NCBI GenBank assembly: GCA_964512385.1 | Contig: CAZEHZ010000108.1 | Span: 1-7,841 of the forward strand | Direction: 5' to 3' | DNA length: 7,841 nucleotides | DNA from: CALXXL01 sp964512385 | Lineage (GTDB): Bacteria > Verrucomicrobiota > Lentisphaeria > Victivallales > Victivallaceae | In this document: positions 1 to 5,774 of the stretch, piece after piece | How the letters are laid out: the number at the start of each line of letters is the position of its first letter | How positions within the stretch are numbered: position 1 is the first letter of the stretch | Translations under genes and position numbers: made by a program | Notes under the pieces: generated by a model | The model's input: the letters and a program-made list of their open reading frames with translations, nothing else | Databases searched by the model: none | Told to the model about the DNA's origin: nothing

Positions 1-167
1 AACATGCCGGTAAAGGCACCGCCACAGGCGAAGGATAGCAGAAATCCTGCTCCGCTGATTGCTAAGAGCAGATAACGCCAAAAAAAATTACATCGCTTTA
101 CCGTGGTTGCCAGGTAGCCGATAAACACAACAACTATGAGAATAAGTACGGCAAAAATTATTTCCAT
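1..167 (-). CDS. N-terminal part of a small membrane protein, cut by the window edge
   Basis: Fifty-five codons are visible from an ATG at 167, and the frame stays open to the window edge, so the C-terminus is missing. The peptide begins MEIIFAVLILIVVVFIGYLA, a strongly hydrophobic stretch that is probably a membrane anchor or uncleaved signal. After a short basic and aromatic linker (TTVKRCNFFWR) comes a second hydrophobic stretch, roughly residues 31-50. It is therefore probably an inner-membrane protein with at least two helices. The start lies 57 bases past the stop of the esterase gene on the same strand, so the two could be co-transcribed, although a strong hairpin (184-215) lies between them. 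No clear Shine-Dalgarno is seen before the ATG. I do not recognise the family and infer no function. Confidence 0.5.
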   Translation of the reverse strand, partial: MEIIFAVLILIVVVFIGYLATTVKRCNFFWRYLLLAISGAGFLLSFACGGAFTGM

Positions 168-183
168 AATAAGCCCGCTTTTA

Positions 184-226
184 GCACCGCCGCACAGATG
201 CTGTAACGGCGGTGCGATGTTTTTTT
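184..226 (+). terminator. Hairpin with a T-tract on the plus strand
   Basis: A perfect 9-bp stem, GCACCGCCG (184-192) with CGGCGGTGC (207-215), encloses a smaller ACAG/CTGT stem. It is followed on the plus strand by a long T-rich run (220-226 and on). The shape is that of an intrinsic terminator for plus-strand transcripts, yet the flanking genes (1-167 and 225-2414) are both on the minus strand. For esterase mRNA the hairpin comes 9 bases after the stop codon but has A's before it and no U-run after it. It may therefore act as a 3' stabilising or attenuating hairpin, or block antisense transcription. Confidence 0.6.
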
Positions 227-2414
227 ATTTTTTTGAATCTTTTACAAATACTACTACATAGGCATAGGCAATGTTCTGGGCGTTTTTCGAGAACGTCCAG
301 TCGGGATTACCCTGGGGATTACTGCCGATGCCAAGGTCCGAAGATTGCAGATTCTGCCACGCATTAAAGGCAAAAATCGTTTGCTGGGCCGCATAATTAT
401 GGAACTGGAAGGAACCGTAACCCGGCACGGCTTCGCCTTTTGAGTCGCCAAAATCGAACGTTTCACTACTCGCGTTCGGTACGTTTAAGGCGTTTGGCGG
501 TGCATAGTTGCCGGCAAAAAACTCAATATTGCACCCGGTGGCGAATTTGCCTGCCGCTACGTTCTTGGCATTACTGCTGACCGTTACATTTTTTATCGGA
601 ACTTGGAAAACGGCTCCGGTATCGGCCGCCGGAAGTCCGATCTTTTTAATGTCGTCGGTAAACGCATCCATTTCTATGCAAACATATTCCGCTGAATTAT
701 CATTATAAATTAACTCCATAAAATAGGCAATGCGGTCAAATTTATCATTATACGGGAACTGGGCCGCATACAATGGCGTACAATTGTTGTTGGTCAGCAC
801 GGTTTCACCCGGATTAAACCGATATACCAAGCTGTAATCACGCAGTTGCGGGGCAAACTTATAGGCTCGGCCGGCCACCGGAATTTCGCCAACTTTGAAG
901 GCTCCTAACGGGAGTTTACTGTCGGCATCGGCTAAGTTGGCTTCGGCTTCCTGATGATAATTATAACGCACTTGAGTCGGTTCGTCCACCTTGTCGCAAC
1001 TTACGGTTACTACATTGTCTTTAATGCGGAACTTGGCGGGGAACCAGCGGCCGGCGGCGTCGGACATTTCAAAGCCTTCGGCATTATGCGATTTTAATTT
1101 TTCGGTATTTTTGAATGTCAACTGCACCTTACCGTCCACCACATCCATCTTATCCAGACGGGGAAAATCGGCGGCGGGTACGTTCGGCAGTTCATAAACA
1201 TACTTTAACGCCAAATTACCTAAGCGTTTGGCGGGCATGCGCTTATCCGGCGGATGAATGTCAGATACCGAATGCGAATCATTGATTACAATCATATACG
1301 CATTAGCGTCTTCGTCGGCAAACGCCTGCTGAGCCTCCCACAACGCGGGCAGTACAGTGGGCTGTGCCTGATATTTAAACGGGGCAACCTGCACAAATAA
1401 GAACGGCAGTTTGGCGTTATTAAAATCTTTACGCCAGCCGTCGGCCAGCAAGTGCATTTTGGGCGTGTACGCCGCACCGTTCCAGAGGTTTGCCTCGCCC
1501 TGATACCAGATGAATCCGGCCAATGTGTACGGCGTTAACGGGGCAATCATATTATTATAAATGGTGGAGGGATTACCCAAGGTTACCGGGGCGGCCAAGT
1601 CCGCCGGATATGCCGGAGGCTGGGGGACGGGTTGTTTATCCTGCCAGGCTTTTTTGGCGATTTTCTGCCATTGGGCATAATTATCCATATATTCCGTTAA
1701 CAGTTTACCCTGACGTTCGCCGCCGGGAATACGGGCATCCAGCAAATTGCGGGCTTCGGTAAACATGGGCGACTGGTCGGCGAAATAGGCCTGCTGGCTG
1801 ATCCACGGTTCAATCGGCGTGCCGGACCAACTGCTGTTGATTACGCCGATTGGCACATCTAAATTTTCCTGCATCTGTTTGGCAAAAAAGTAGCCGACGG
1901 CAGAAAAGCCGCTGGCGGATTCGGTATCGCACACACTCCATACCGCCCCGGTGTCCTGCCCGGATACGGCGCCGGAGACCTGCGGAATATTCAATAAACG
2001 GATATTCGGGTCGGCAATATTCTGCAACAGTTTTTTACCGTCGGTATTCCGCTCCATTGTCCACCACATATTGCTCTGGCCGGAGCAGAGCCATACTTCG
2101 CCCACCATCACATCGGCCACCGAGATTTGATTGTCTTTGCCCTGAATAGTCAGATTATACGGGCCGCCGGCGGGCATGGCGGGCAGATATACCACAAATT
2201 TGCCGTCGGCCGCCGCCGTACCTTCTACCGAAGCTCCGTTCATTGACACGGTTACTTTTTCGCCCGGTTCCGCCCAGCCGAACACCGCCGCCGGCTGATT
2301 GCGCTGCAGCACCATGTGATCCGAAATGGCGCCGTTTACCTTAACGGCGGCCTGCACGGTGGCAAAAGATACCAGCAGTAAACAGCCGGTAAAAACTTTT
2401 TTAGTCATATTCAT
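225..2414 (-). CDS. Sialate O-acetylesterase (SASA family), secreted
   Basis: This 729-residue SGNH-type carbohydrate esterase is expected to remove O-acetyl groups from sialic acids so that sialidases and lyases can act. The N-terminus (basic MNMTKK, hydrophobic core, then VQAA near residue 23) is a Sec signal peptide, so it acts in the periplasm or outside. A small beta domain (about 24-105) precedes the catalytic blocks: GQSNM with nucleophile Ser114, NSSWSGTPIEPWIS (193-206), IWYQGEAN (302-309), and DIHPPDK with the probable Asp385/His387 pair. Residues about 525-729 form an extra C-terminal domain with a DLGIGSNPQGNPDWTF signature (693-708); from memory similar tails occur in Lentisphaerae/Verrucomicrobia-type proteins. 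GAGG (2425-2428) precedes the ATG at 2414. Divergent from the 2-epimerase, which supports a sialic-acid role. Other acetylated glycans, such as xylan, remain possible substrates. Confidence 0.92.
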   Translation of the reverse strand: MNMTKKVFTGCLLLVSFATVQAAVKVNGAISDHMVLQRNQPAAVFGWAEPGEKVTVSMNGASVEGTAAADGKFVVYLPAMPAGGPYNLTIQGKDNQISVADVMVGEVWLCSGQSNMWWTMERNTDGKKLLQNIADPNIRLLNIPQVSGAVSGQDTGAVWSVCDTESASGFSAVGYFFAKQMQENLDVPIGVINSSWSGTPIEPWISQQAYFADQSPMFTEARNLLDARIPGGERQGKLLTEYMDNYAQWQKIAKKAWQDKQPVPQPPAYPADLAAPVTLGNPSTIYNNMIAPLTPYTLAGFIWYQGEANLWNGAAYTPKMHLLADGWRKDFNNAKLPFLFVQVAPFKYQAQPTVLPALWEAQQAFADEDANAYMIVINDSHSVSDIHPPDKRMPAKRLGNLALKYVYELPNVPAADFPRLDKMDVVDGKVQLTFKNTEKLKSHNAEGFEMSDAAGRWFPAKFRIKDNVVTVSCDKVDEPTQVRYNYHQEAEANLADADSKLPLGAFKVGEIPVAGRAYKFAPQLRDYSLVYRFNPGETVLTNNNCTPLYAAQFPYNDKFDRIAYFMELIYNDNSAEYVCIEMDAFTDDIKKIGLPAADTGAVFQVPIKNVTVSSNAKNVAAGKFATGCNIEFFAGNYAPPNALNVPNASSETFDFGDSKGEAVPGYGSFQFHNYAAQQTIFAFNAWQNLQSSDLGIGSNPQGNPDWTFSKNAQNIAYAYVVVFVKDSKK

Positions 2415-2424
2415 ATTTGTTTTT

Positions 2425-2428
2425 CCTC
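2425..2428 (-). promoter_or_regulatory. Ribosome binding site of the esterase gene
   Basis: On the minus strand GAGG, within AGAGGAAAA, lies 10 bases before the ATG at 2414. This supports that start over the in-frame ATG two codons downstream at 2408. Confidence 0.6.
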
Positions 2429-2432
2429 TATA

Positions 2433-2441
2433 TGATATAAT
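2433..2441 (+). promoter_or_regulatory. Extended -10 promoter for the 2-epimerase gene
   Basis: TGATATAAT is a perfect match to the extended -10 pattern TGnTATAAT, with TATAAT at 2436-2441. No good -35 is seen at the usual spacing, which is normal for extended -10 promoters. Transcription would start near 2448, giving a leader of about 135 nt before the epimerase ATG at 2583. Confidence 0.55.
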
Positions 2442-2447
2442 TGTATA
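2440..2447 (-). promoter_or_regulatory. Possible -10 box for the esterase gene, overlapping the divergent promoter
   Basis: Read on the minus strand, 2447-2440 is TATACAAT, containing the -10-like TACAAT. It would start transcription near 2433, just upstream of the ribosome binding site. The -35 region is poor. The box shares bases 2440-2441 with the plus-strand TATAAT. Confidence 0.4.
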
Positions 2448-2449
2448 GT

Positions 2450-2480
2450 GGTAATCTACTACTGTTTTTACGATATTACC
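2450..2480. promoter_or_regulatory. Inverted repeat GGTAAT-N19-ATTACC, candidate operator
   Basis: GGTAAT (2450-2455) and ATTACC (2475-2480) are perfect 6-nt inverted arms, spaced about two helical turns apart (25 bp repeat to repeat). They lie just upstream of the minus-strand -10 and at or just beyond the predicted plus-strand start site, where a regulator could control both divergent genes. No regulator is encoded beside it, and short arms in AT-rich DNA can arise by chance. Confidence 0.3.
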
Positions 2481-2531
2481 ATAAAAATATCAACAAAAAA
2501 CAGAAAAAGTTTGAAAAATATGAAAATGAGG

Positions 2532-2553
2532 ATAACTTATCTATGCAAGTTAT
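2532..2553 (+). other. Small hairpin in the 2-epimerase leader
   Basis: ATAACTT (2532-2538) and AAGTTAT (2547-2553) form a 7-bp stem with an 8-nt loop, 29 bases before the epimerase start. It is AT-rich and weak, and could be a leader structure or an operator half. No known riboswitch was recognised in the leader. Confidence 0.3.
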
Positions 2554-2582
2554 TCGTTATTAATTTTAAAACAGGTGTGAAA

Positions 2583-3767
2583 ATGAATATCGACAAAATT
2601 ATCGCCAGATACGAAGACGAACTGGTGAACTCCGTTATCCCGTTCTGGGAAAAGAACTGCGAAGACAAGGAATTCGGCGGCTATTTTACCATGCTGGATC
2701 GTGACGGTTCCGTATACGATACCGCCAAGTATATGTGGATGCAGTGGCGTGTGGTTTATATGTTCGCTACGTTCTACAACTCCCCGTATCGCAAAGACAG
2801 CTTTTTGCAGATTGCCAAACAGGGCTATGAGTTCCTGACCAAAAACGGTCGCTTGGCCGACGGCAGCTACTACTTCCAGTTAAACCGCAAGGGCGAACCG
2901 GCGATGGCGCCGTACAGCATTTTCTCGGACTGCTTTGCCGCCATGGGCGCCGCCGCTTTGTTTGAAGCCACCGGCGAAGAAAAATATCGCATAGAAGCCG
3001 AATCCGCCATGAACAGCTATATCCGCCGCATTCCGAACCCCAAAGGCAAATATGAAAAGTGTCTGCCGGGCAAGGGCGAACGCTTGAGCTTGGGTTCATA
3101 CATGATTCTGGCTAACTTGGGCGCCGTAATGCACCAGAGTTTAAAGTCCGACAAGTTTGAAAAAGACACCGCCACCGCCGTTGATACCGTAATGAAAATG
3201 TTCTGGAATCCGGAATATAAAGTTATGTGCGAAAACGTGAATAAGGATGGTTCTTTTGATTATGAATCCAGCGAAGGCCGCTTTGTAAATCCGGGTCATG
3301 GTCTGGAAACCATGTGGTTTATCATGCAGTATGCCGAACGTACCGGCCGTAAAGATGTTTTGGAACAGGCGTTCCAGTATGTAGACGGCATCTTCAATTT
3401 CGGTTGGGACAAAAAATTCGGCGGCATCTACTACTTTATGGATTTGTTGGGCAAGCCGCACATGGAATTGCAGTGGGATATGAAGCTGTGGTGGCCGCAT
3501 AATGAAGCGTTAATCGCCATGTTGTTCGCATATCGTTTGTCCGGCGACAAGAAGTTCTGGAACTACTTTGAAAAGGTGGATGAATGGACTTGGAAGCGTT
3601 TCCCGGATCGTGAATACGGCGAATGGTTCGGTTATTTGAACCGTCAGGGCGAACCGACTCATATGTTAAAGGGCGGCAAGTGGAAGACCTTCTTCCATGT
3701 TCCGCGCGGTTTGTTCTTCTGCATCAATCAGCTTAAGGCGATTAAAGCCGCCGGATTAGCCGACTAA
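2583..3767 (+). CDS. N-acylglucosamine 2-epimerase (AGE family)
   Basis: This 394-residue cytoplasmic (alpha/alpha)6-barrel enzyme is predicted to interconvert ManNAc and GlcNAc, the step after sialate lyase in non-phosphorylated sialic-acid catabolism. Family marks run the full length: WRVVYMFAT near residue 55, a GHGLETMW block with His239, KLWWPHNEAL (301-310, His306), and TFFHVPRG with His372. From memory, His239 and His372 are also the numbers of the two key histidines in the Anabaena enzyme. Length and N-terminus (MNIDKIIARYEDEL, then IPFW) are family-typical. The start at 2583 is preceded by AGGTG (5-base spacing). The frame is open back to a GTG at 2448, but that 45-residue extension is low-complexity leader sequence. 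WWPHNEAL argues for AGE rather than cellobiose 2-epimerase. Divergent from the esterase gene. Confidence 0.92.
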   Translation: MNIDKIIARYEDELVNSVIPFWEKNCEDKEFGGYFTMLDRDGSVYDTAKYMWMQWRVVYMFATFYNSPYRKDSFLQIAKQGYEFLTKNGRLADGSYYFQLNRKGEPAMAPYSIFSDCFAAMGAAALFEATGEEKYRIEAESAMNSYIRRIPNPKGKYEKCLPGKGERLSLGSYMILANLGAVMHQSLKSDKFEKDTATAVDTVMKMFWNPEYKVMCENVNKDGSFDYESSEGRFVNPGHGLETMWFIMQYAERTGRKDVLEQAFQYVDGIFNFGWDKKFGGIYYFMDLLGKPHMELQWDMKLWWPHNEALIAMLFAYRLSGDKKFWNYFEKVDEWTWKRFPDREYGEWFGYLNRQGEPTHMLKGGKWKTFFHVPRGLFFCINQLKAIKAAGLAD

Positions 3768-3825
3768 GCAGTCAATAAAAAAGGAACTTGGGCGGGGGCG
3801 TCAATAACGGATTCCACGGTGTTTG

Positions 3826-3853
3826 CCGGGTGATTATTGCCCGGCAACGGCGT
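3826..3853 (+). repeat. 28-nt palindromic repeat, copy 1
   Basis: Begins CCGGGTGATTATTGCCCGG and ends CAACGGCGT; identical to 3871-3898. With the bases before it, TTGCCGGG (3823-3830) pairs with CCCGGCAA (3840-3847) as an 8-bp stem with the 9-nt loop TGATTATTG. Confidence 0.85.
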
Positions 3854-3870
3854 GTTTAAAATTATGTCTA

Positions 3871-3898
3871 CCGGGTGATTATTGCCCGGCAACGGCGT
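3871..3898 (+). repeat. 28-nt palindromic repeat, copy 2
   Basis: Exact copy of 3826-3853, offset by 45 nt. The 17 nt between copies is not repeated after copy 2. The stem here is 5 bp (CCGGG/CCCGG) because the left flank differs (TA instead of TTG). Confidence 0.85.
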
Positions 3899-3935
3899 CG
3901 CTAAAAAAGTTCAGGTTCCTTTTATTTTTACCATA

Positions 3936-3941
3936 TATAAT
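3936..3941 (+). promoter_or_regulatory. TATAAT overlapping the start codon of the S26-like gene
   Basis: A perfect TATAAT whose last two bases belong to the ATG at 3940. As a -10 box it would start transcription inside the gene, so it is either fortuitous AT-rich sequence or evidence that the true start is further downstream. No -35 or Shine-Dalgarno is evident. Confidence 0.2.
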
Positions 3942-4542
3942 GTATAACGAAACGTTGCACTATACCGGAAACAGTATGCTGGGGGTTTTTCAGCCCGGCG
4001 ACGCCATTGTAACCTGTCCGGTGGATTTTGCCGATATTCAAGTTGGCGATATTGTGATTTTTTTAGCTCCGCCGGCTTATAAAATGCCTACGGTGCATCG
4101 GGTTATCGAAAAAAATGCATCGAGGTTACAAACTCAGGGCGACAATAACTTGTCGGCAGACCCTTATCAATTAGAATGTACAACAAAATTCCGTCTGGCG
4201 ATTAAACTTGTCCGGCAAAATGTGGAGTTTGAGTTAAGCCGCGGCCACGCCGGATATGCGGAGTTTTGCCGGCATCACCGCATGGTGTATTGGCGGAACT
4301 GGAAAAATCGGGCGGTTCGCTTAATGCAGAAGACGGCGCCGTTACGTTGTTTTGCTCCGGCTCTTGCTGATTTAAAGTTAAACGTGTTTCATAAATCCGC
4401 CACGCCTAAACAAGCGTTGTTATATTATCACGATACGGTGGTAGCGATTTATAATTTTCCCCGTAAAACTTGGCAGTTGCAGGATAAATGGGGCTGGTAT
4501 TTTCCGGTAAAAAAATTAAACCGGAATTTTAAAGCCGACTAA
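3940..4542 (+). CDS. S24/S26-fold serine peptidase-like protein without membrane anchor
   Basis: The first 75 or so of 200 residues match the signal-peptidase/LexA fold: TGNSML with probable nucleophile Ser12, QPGD (18-21), a VGDIVIF strand (35-41), TVHRVIE with His53, and TQGDNN with Asp68. Ser-His-Asp is the arrangement of SipW/ER-type signal peptidases rather than the Ser-Lys bacterial type. The family's SMxP proline is replaced (SMLG). No transmembrane segment is seen, so membrane preprotein processing is doubtful. Such soluble forms, as I recall, occur near peptide-modification genes, but none is visible here. The basic and aromatic C-terminal part (80-200) is unrecognised. The ATG at 3940 is chosen because the domain starts there; no Shine-Dalgarno is visible. 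The frame is open upstream to 3823 through the repeats (PGDYCPATA twice), which is probably not translated. Converges on the U32-like gene. Confidence 0.75.
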   Translation: MYNETLHYTGNSMLGVFQPGDAIVTCPVDFADIQVGDIVIFLAPPAYKMPTVHRVIEKNASRLQTQGDNNLSADPYQLECTTKFRLAIKLVRQNVEFELSRGHAGYAEFCRHHRMVYWRNWKNRAVRLMQKTAPLRCFAPALADLKLNVFHKSATPKQALLYYHDTVVAIYNFPRKTWQLQDKWGWYFPVKKLNRNFKAD

Positions 4543-4564
4543 ATTACCGTAATCGCCGGCCGGT

Positions 4565-4596
4565 CGGATTGGCGGAGCATCAGAACCGCCAATCCG
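4565..4596. terminator. Shared hairpin between convergent genes
   Basis: A perfect 11-bp stem, CGGATTGGCGG (4565-4575) with CCGCCAATCCG (4586-4596), with a 10-nt loop. It lies between the stop of the plus-strand gene (4542) and that of the minus-strand gene (4605). Neither side has a clear T-tract, so it may end transcripts weakly in both directions or protect 3' ends. Confidence 0.6.
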
Positions 4597-4604
4597 GCAT
4601 AATA

Positions 4605-5669
4605 CTATTTCAGTTTAAAGTTGCCCATATTCAGCGCAGGCATATTAAAAGAAATATTATTGGCTTTAAACTCTTTTTTCTTCCAGACTTGCTCAAAAAC
4701 TTTAGTGCATTTACCGCAATGGGTACAGTTTACGGCACAAAGTCCGGCGATACCGGAACTGCCCCAGTCAGACGGAAAAGCACTGTTGTCTATATAATAC
4801 GGAAAAAGACTGTCGGAAAAATTCGGGTCGATAATCGACAATAAATTGCCGCGGAATTTGCCGCTGGTATAGGCGTGCAATATAACATCGGCATCTAATG
4901 TCCACTCTCTGGTGGAGAGTTTAAATAACTCAACATAAGGCTCGTATAATGCCAGGTCTTCCGGGCGGATCCAGGTTTGCCGCAGAATTTCTTCATATCG
5001 GGCCGAATCCATAATTATACTGCGGCAGAGCGTAGTGGTGAGACCCATGCGCCGAGCGTCATCTTTCTGCTGCCAAAAGCCGTGCGCCAGCAGCGTTTCG
5101 TGGAAAACCTGCGACGGGCAATTCCGCAGACAACCGCTGTTTACCAGCATGCAAAGTTTTTTGCCGTGGTCTTTACACCATTTGCTGAACTTTTTTACGG
5201 TGGGTAAATCTCGCTGTAAATCCCGGTTCATATAGAACGAATCGTAAGTGTCGGCCACATATTCCATGGCCAATGTCGAGCCGATTTTTAAATTTACACT
5301 GCCCCGAATATCGATTTTCGGATAAACCTGCTTAATTATTTTGGCCACAAACGGGCTGGTGGTGGTTACGGCGTTGGGCAAAACACCATTGGTTTCCAGT
5401 TTAGCCAGGCTTTGTTCAATCGTCTGCCGCCATTCAATGGTAAATGCTTTTTCCCCATAACAGGTGGCGTTGATTAACAAATCCAGTTTTATGCCGTTTT
5501 GCCGCAGAGTTTTCAAGTCGGCAATTAAATGTTCGTGCATAAAGCGATGGTCGTCGGCATCCATTTCTCTGGCGGAATTTATTTCCGGCATCGGAAAGTA
5601 CACCTCGCCAATAGCGGGGAGGTATGGTTTTACAATAGTCATAAAGTCTTTATGCAGAAAGTAGCCCAC
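4605..5669 (-). CDS. U32-peptidase-like Fe-S protein, 5' end lost in assembly gap
   Basis: 354 codons run up to the gap. Signatures of the U32 family (PF01136-like TIM barrel) are in order: EVYFPMPE near 22-29, IRGSVNLKIGS (121-131), a segment ending RDLQRDLPTVKKF (149-161), LVNSGCLRNCP (175-185), IRPEDLALYE (234-243), and HAYTSGKFRGNLL (265-277). Cys180 and Cys184 match family Fe-S ligands, and a further CAVNCTHCGKC group (Cys311, 315, 318, 321) near the C-terminus suggests more ligands. Characterised U32 relatives include RlhA, TrhP and UbiU/UbiV, which act in RNA or O2-independent quinone hydroxylation, so an oxygen-independent hydroxylation role is more likely than proteolysis. The substrate is unknown. 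The GTG at 5667-5669 abuts the Ns and lacks a ribosome site; the family N-terminus suggests only a few residues are missing. The internal ATG at 5642 would drop conserved residues. Confidence 0.75.
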   Translation of the reverse strand: MGYFLHKDFMTIVKPYLPAIGEVYFPMPEINSAREMDADDHRFMHEHLIADLKTLRQNGIKLDLLINATCYGEKAFTIEWRQTIEQSLAKLETNGVLPNAVTTTSPFVAKIIKQVYPKIDIRGSVNLKIGSTLAMEYVADTYDSFYMNRDLQRDLPTVKKFSKWCKDHGKKLCMLVNSGCLRNCPSQVFHETLLAHGFWQQKDDARRMGLTTTLCRSIIMDSARYEEILRQTWIRPEDLALYEPYVELFKLSTREWTLDADVILHAYTSGKFRGNLLSIIDPNFSDSLFPYYIDNSAFPSDWGSSGIAGLCAVNCTHCGKCTKVFEQVWKKKEFKANNISFNMPALNMGNFKLK

Positions 5670-5679
5670 NNNNNNNNNN
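5670..5679. other. Assembly gap of ten Ns
   Basis: Ten undetermined bases interrupt the start of the U32-like gene. Ten may be a placeholder length. On the right side an ATG (minus strand, 5683) lies close by but is out of frame if exactly ten bases are missing; no Shine-Dalgarno precedes it. Joining of the two flanks is therefore not certain. Confidence 0.95.
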
Positions 5680-5711
5680 TCATAATTATTATCATTTTTT
5701 ATTTTTACGGC

Positions 5712-5739
5712 TTGACTTTTATTTTTTATAAATTATATT
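5712..5739 (+). promoter_or_regulatory. Promoter of the TetR-ferredoxin operon
   Basis: TTGACT (5712-5717) and TATATT (5734-5739) are separated by 16 bp. Each matches the sigma-70 consensus at five of six positions. Predicted start is near 5746, within the palindromic operator. Confidence 0.6.
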
Positions 5740-5759
5740 GTTAGTGAACAATAACTAAC
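5737..5759. promoter_or_regulatory. Palindromic operator, probably bound by the TetR regulator
   Basis: Two overlapping palindromes: ATTGTT-agtg-AACAAT (5737-5752) and GTTAGT-N8-ACTAAC (5740-5759). The TTAGT/ACTAA arms are typical of TetR-family sites. The site overlaps the end of the -10 box and the predicted start of transcription, so binding would block the promoter. Autoregulation is inferred from position. Confidence 0.6.
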
Positions 5760-5761
5760 AT

Positions 5762-5766
5762 GGTGA
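5762..5766 (+). promoter_or_regulatory. Ribosome binding site deciding the TetR start
   Basis: GGTGA lies 8 bases before the ATG at 5775. The earlier in-frame ATG at 5760 abuts the operator, has no ribosome site, and would leave only about a 14-nt leader from the predicted start. Confidence 0.5.
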
Positions 5767-5774
5767 TATCAGAT

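Larger units (their letters stand above)
3779..3923 (+). repeat. Structured intergenic element bounded by 9-nt inverted arms
   Basis: AAAAGGAAC (3779-3787) and GTTCCTTTT (3915-3923) are perfect inverted arms enclosing about 127 nt that contain two identical hairpin repeats. The right arm runs into a T-rich stretch (TTTTATTTTTACC), giving the whole block a terminator-like end after the epimerase gene. It could be a MITE-like insertion, a tandem REP-type element, or a structured 3' RNA. Confidence 0.5.

Noticed and set aside
2448..2582. N-terminal extension of the 2-epimerase from GTG 2448 or ATG 2520
   Set aside because: The extension is low-complexity AT-rich leader, overlaps the predicted transcript start, and lacks family similarity. 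ATG 2583 has a ribosome site and a family-typical N-terminus.
3141..3500. 119-codon minus-strand frame inside the 2-epimerase gene
   Set aside because: It is an antisense shadow of a strongly supported gene, without its own ribosome site or recognisable domain.
3826..3898. Minimal CRISPR array (two 28-nt repeats, 17-nt spacer)
   Set aside because: There are only two copies, the spacer is too short, each repeat is itself a strong hairpin typical of REP-like units, and no cas gene is present.
3823..3939. N-terminal extension of the S26-like protein through the repeats
   Set aside because: It would translate hairpin repeats into a duplicated PGDYCPATA segment unlike the family, from a TTG with no ribosome site.
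5643..5669. ATG 5642 as the true start of the U32-like gene
   Set aside because: No ribosome site precedes it and the codons upstream (GYFLHKDF) look like the conserved family N-terminus, so the start is more likely in the gap.
5760..5774. TetR start at ATG 5760
   Set aside because: It abuts the operator and lacks a ribosome site; ATG 5775 follows GGTGA at proper spacing.
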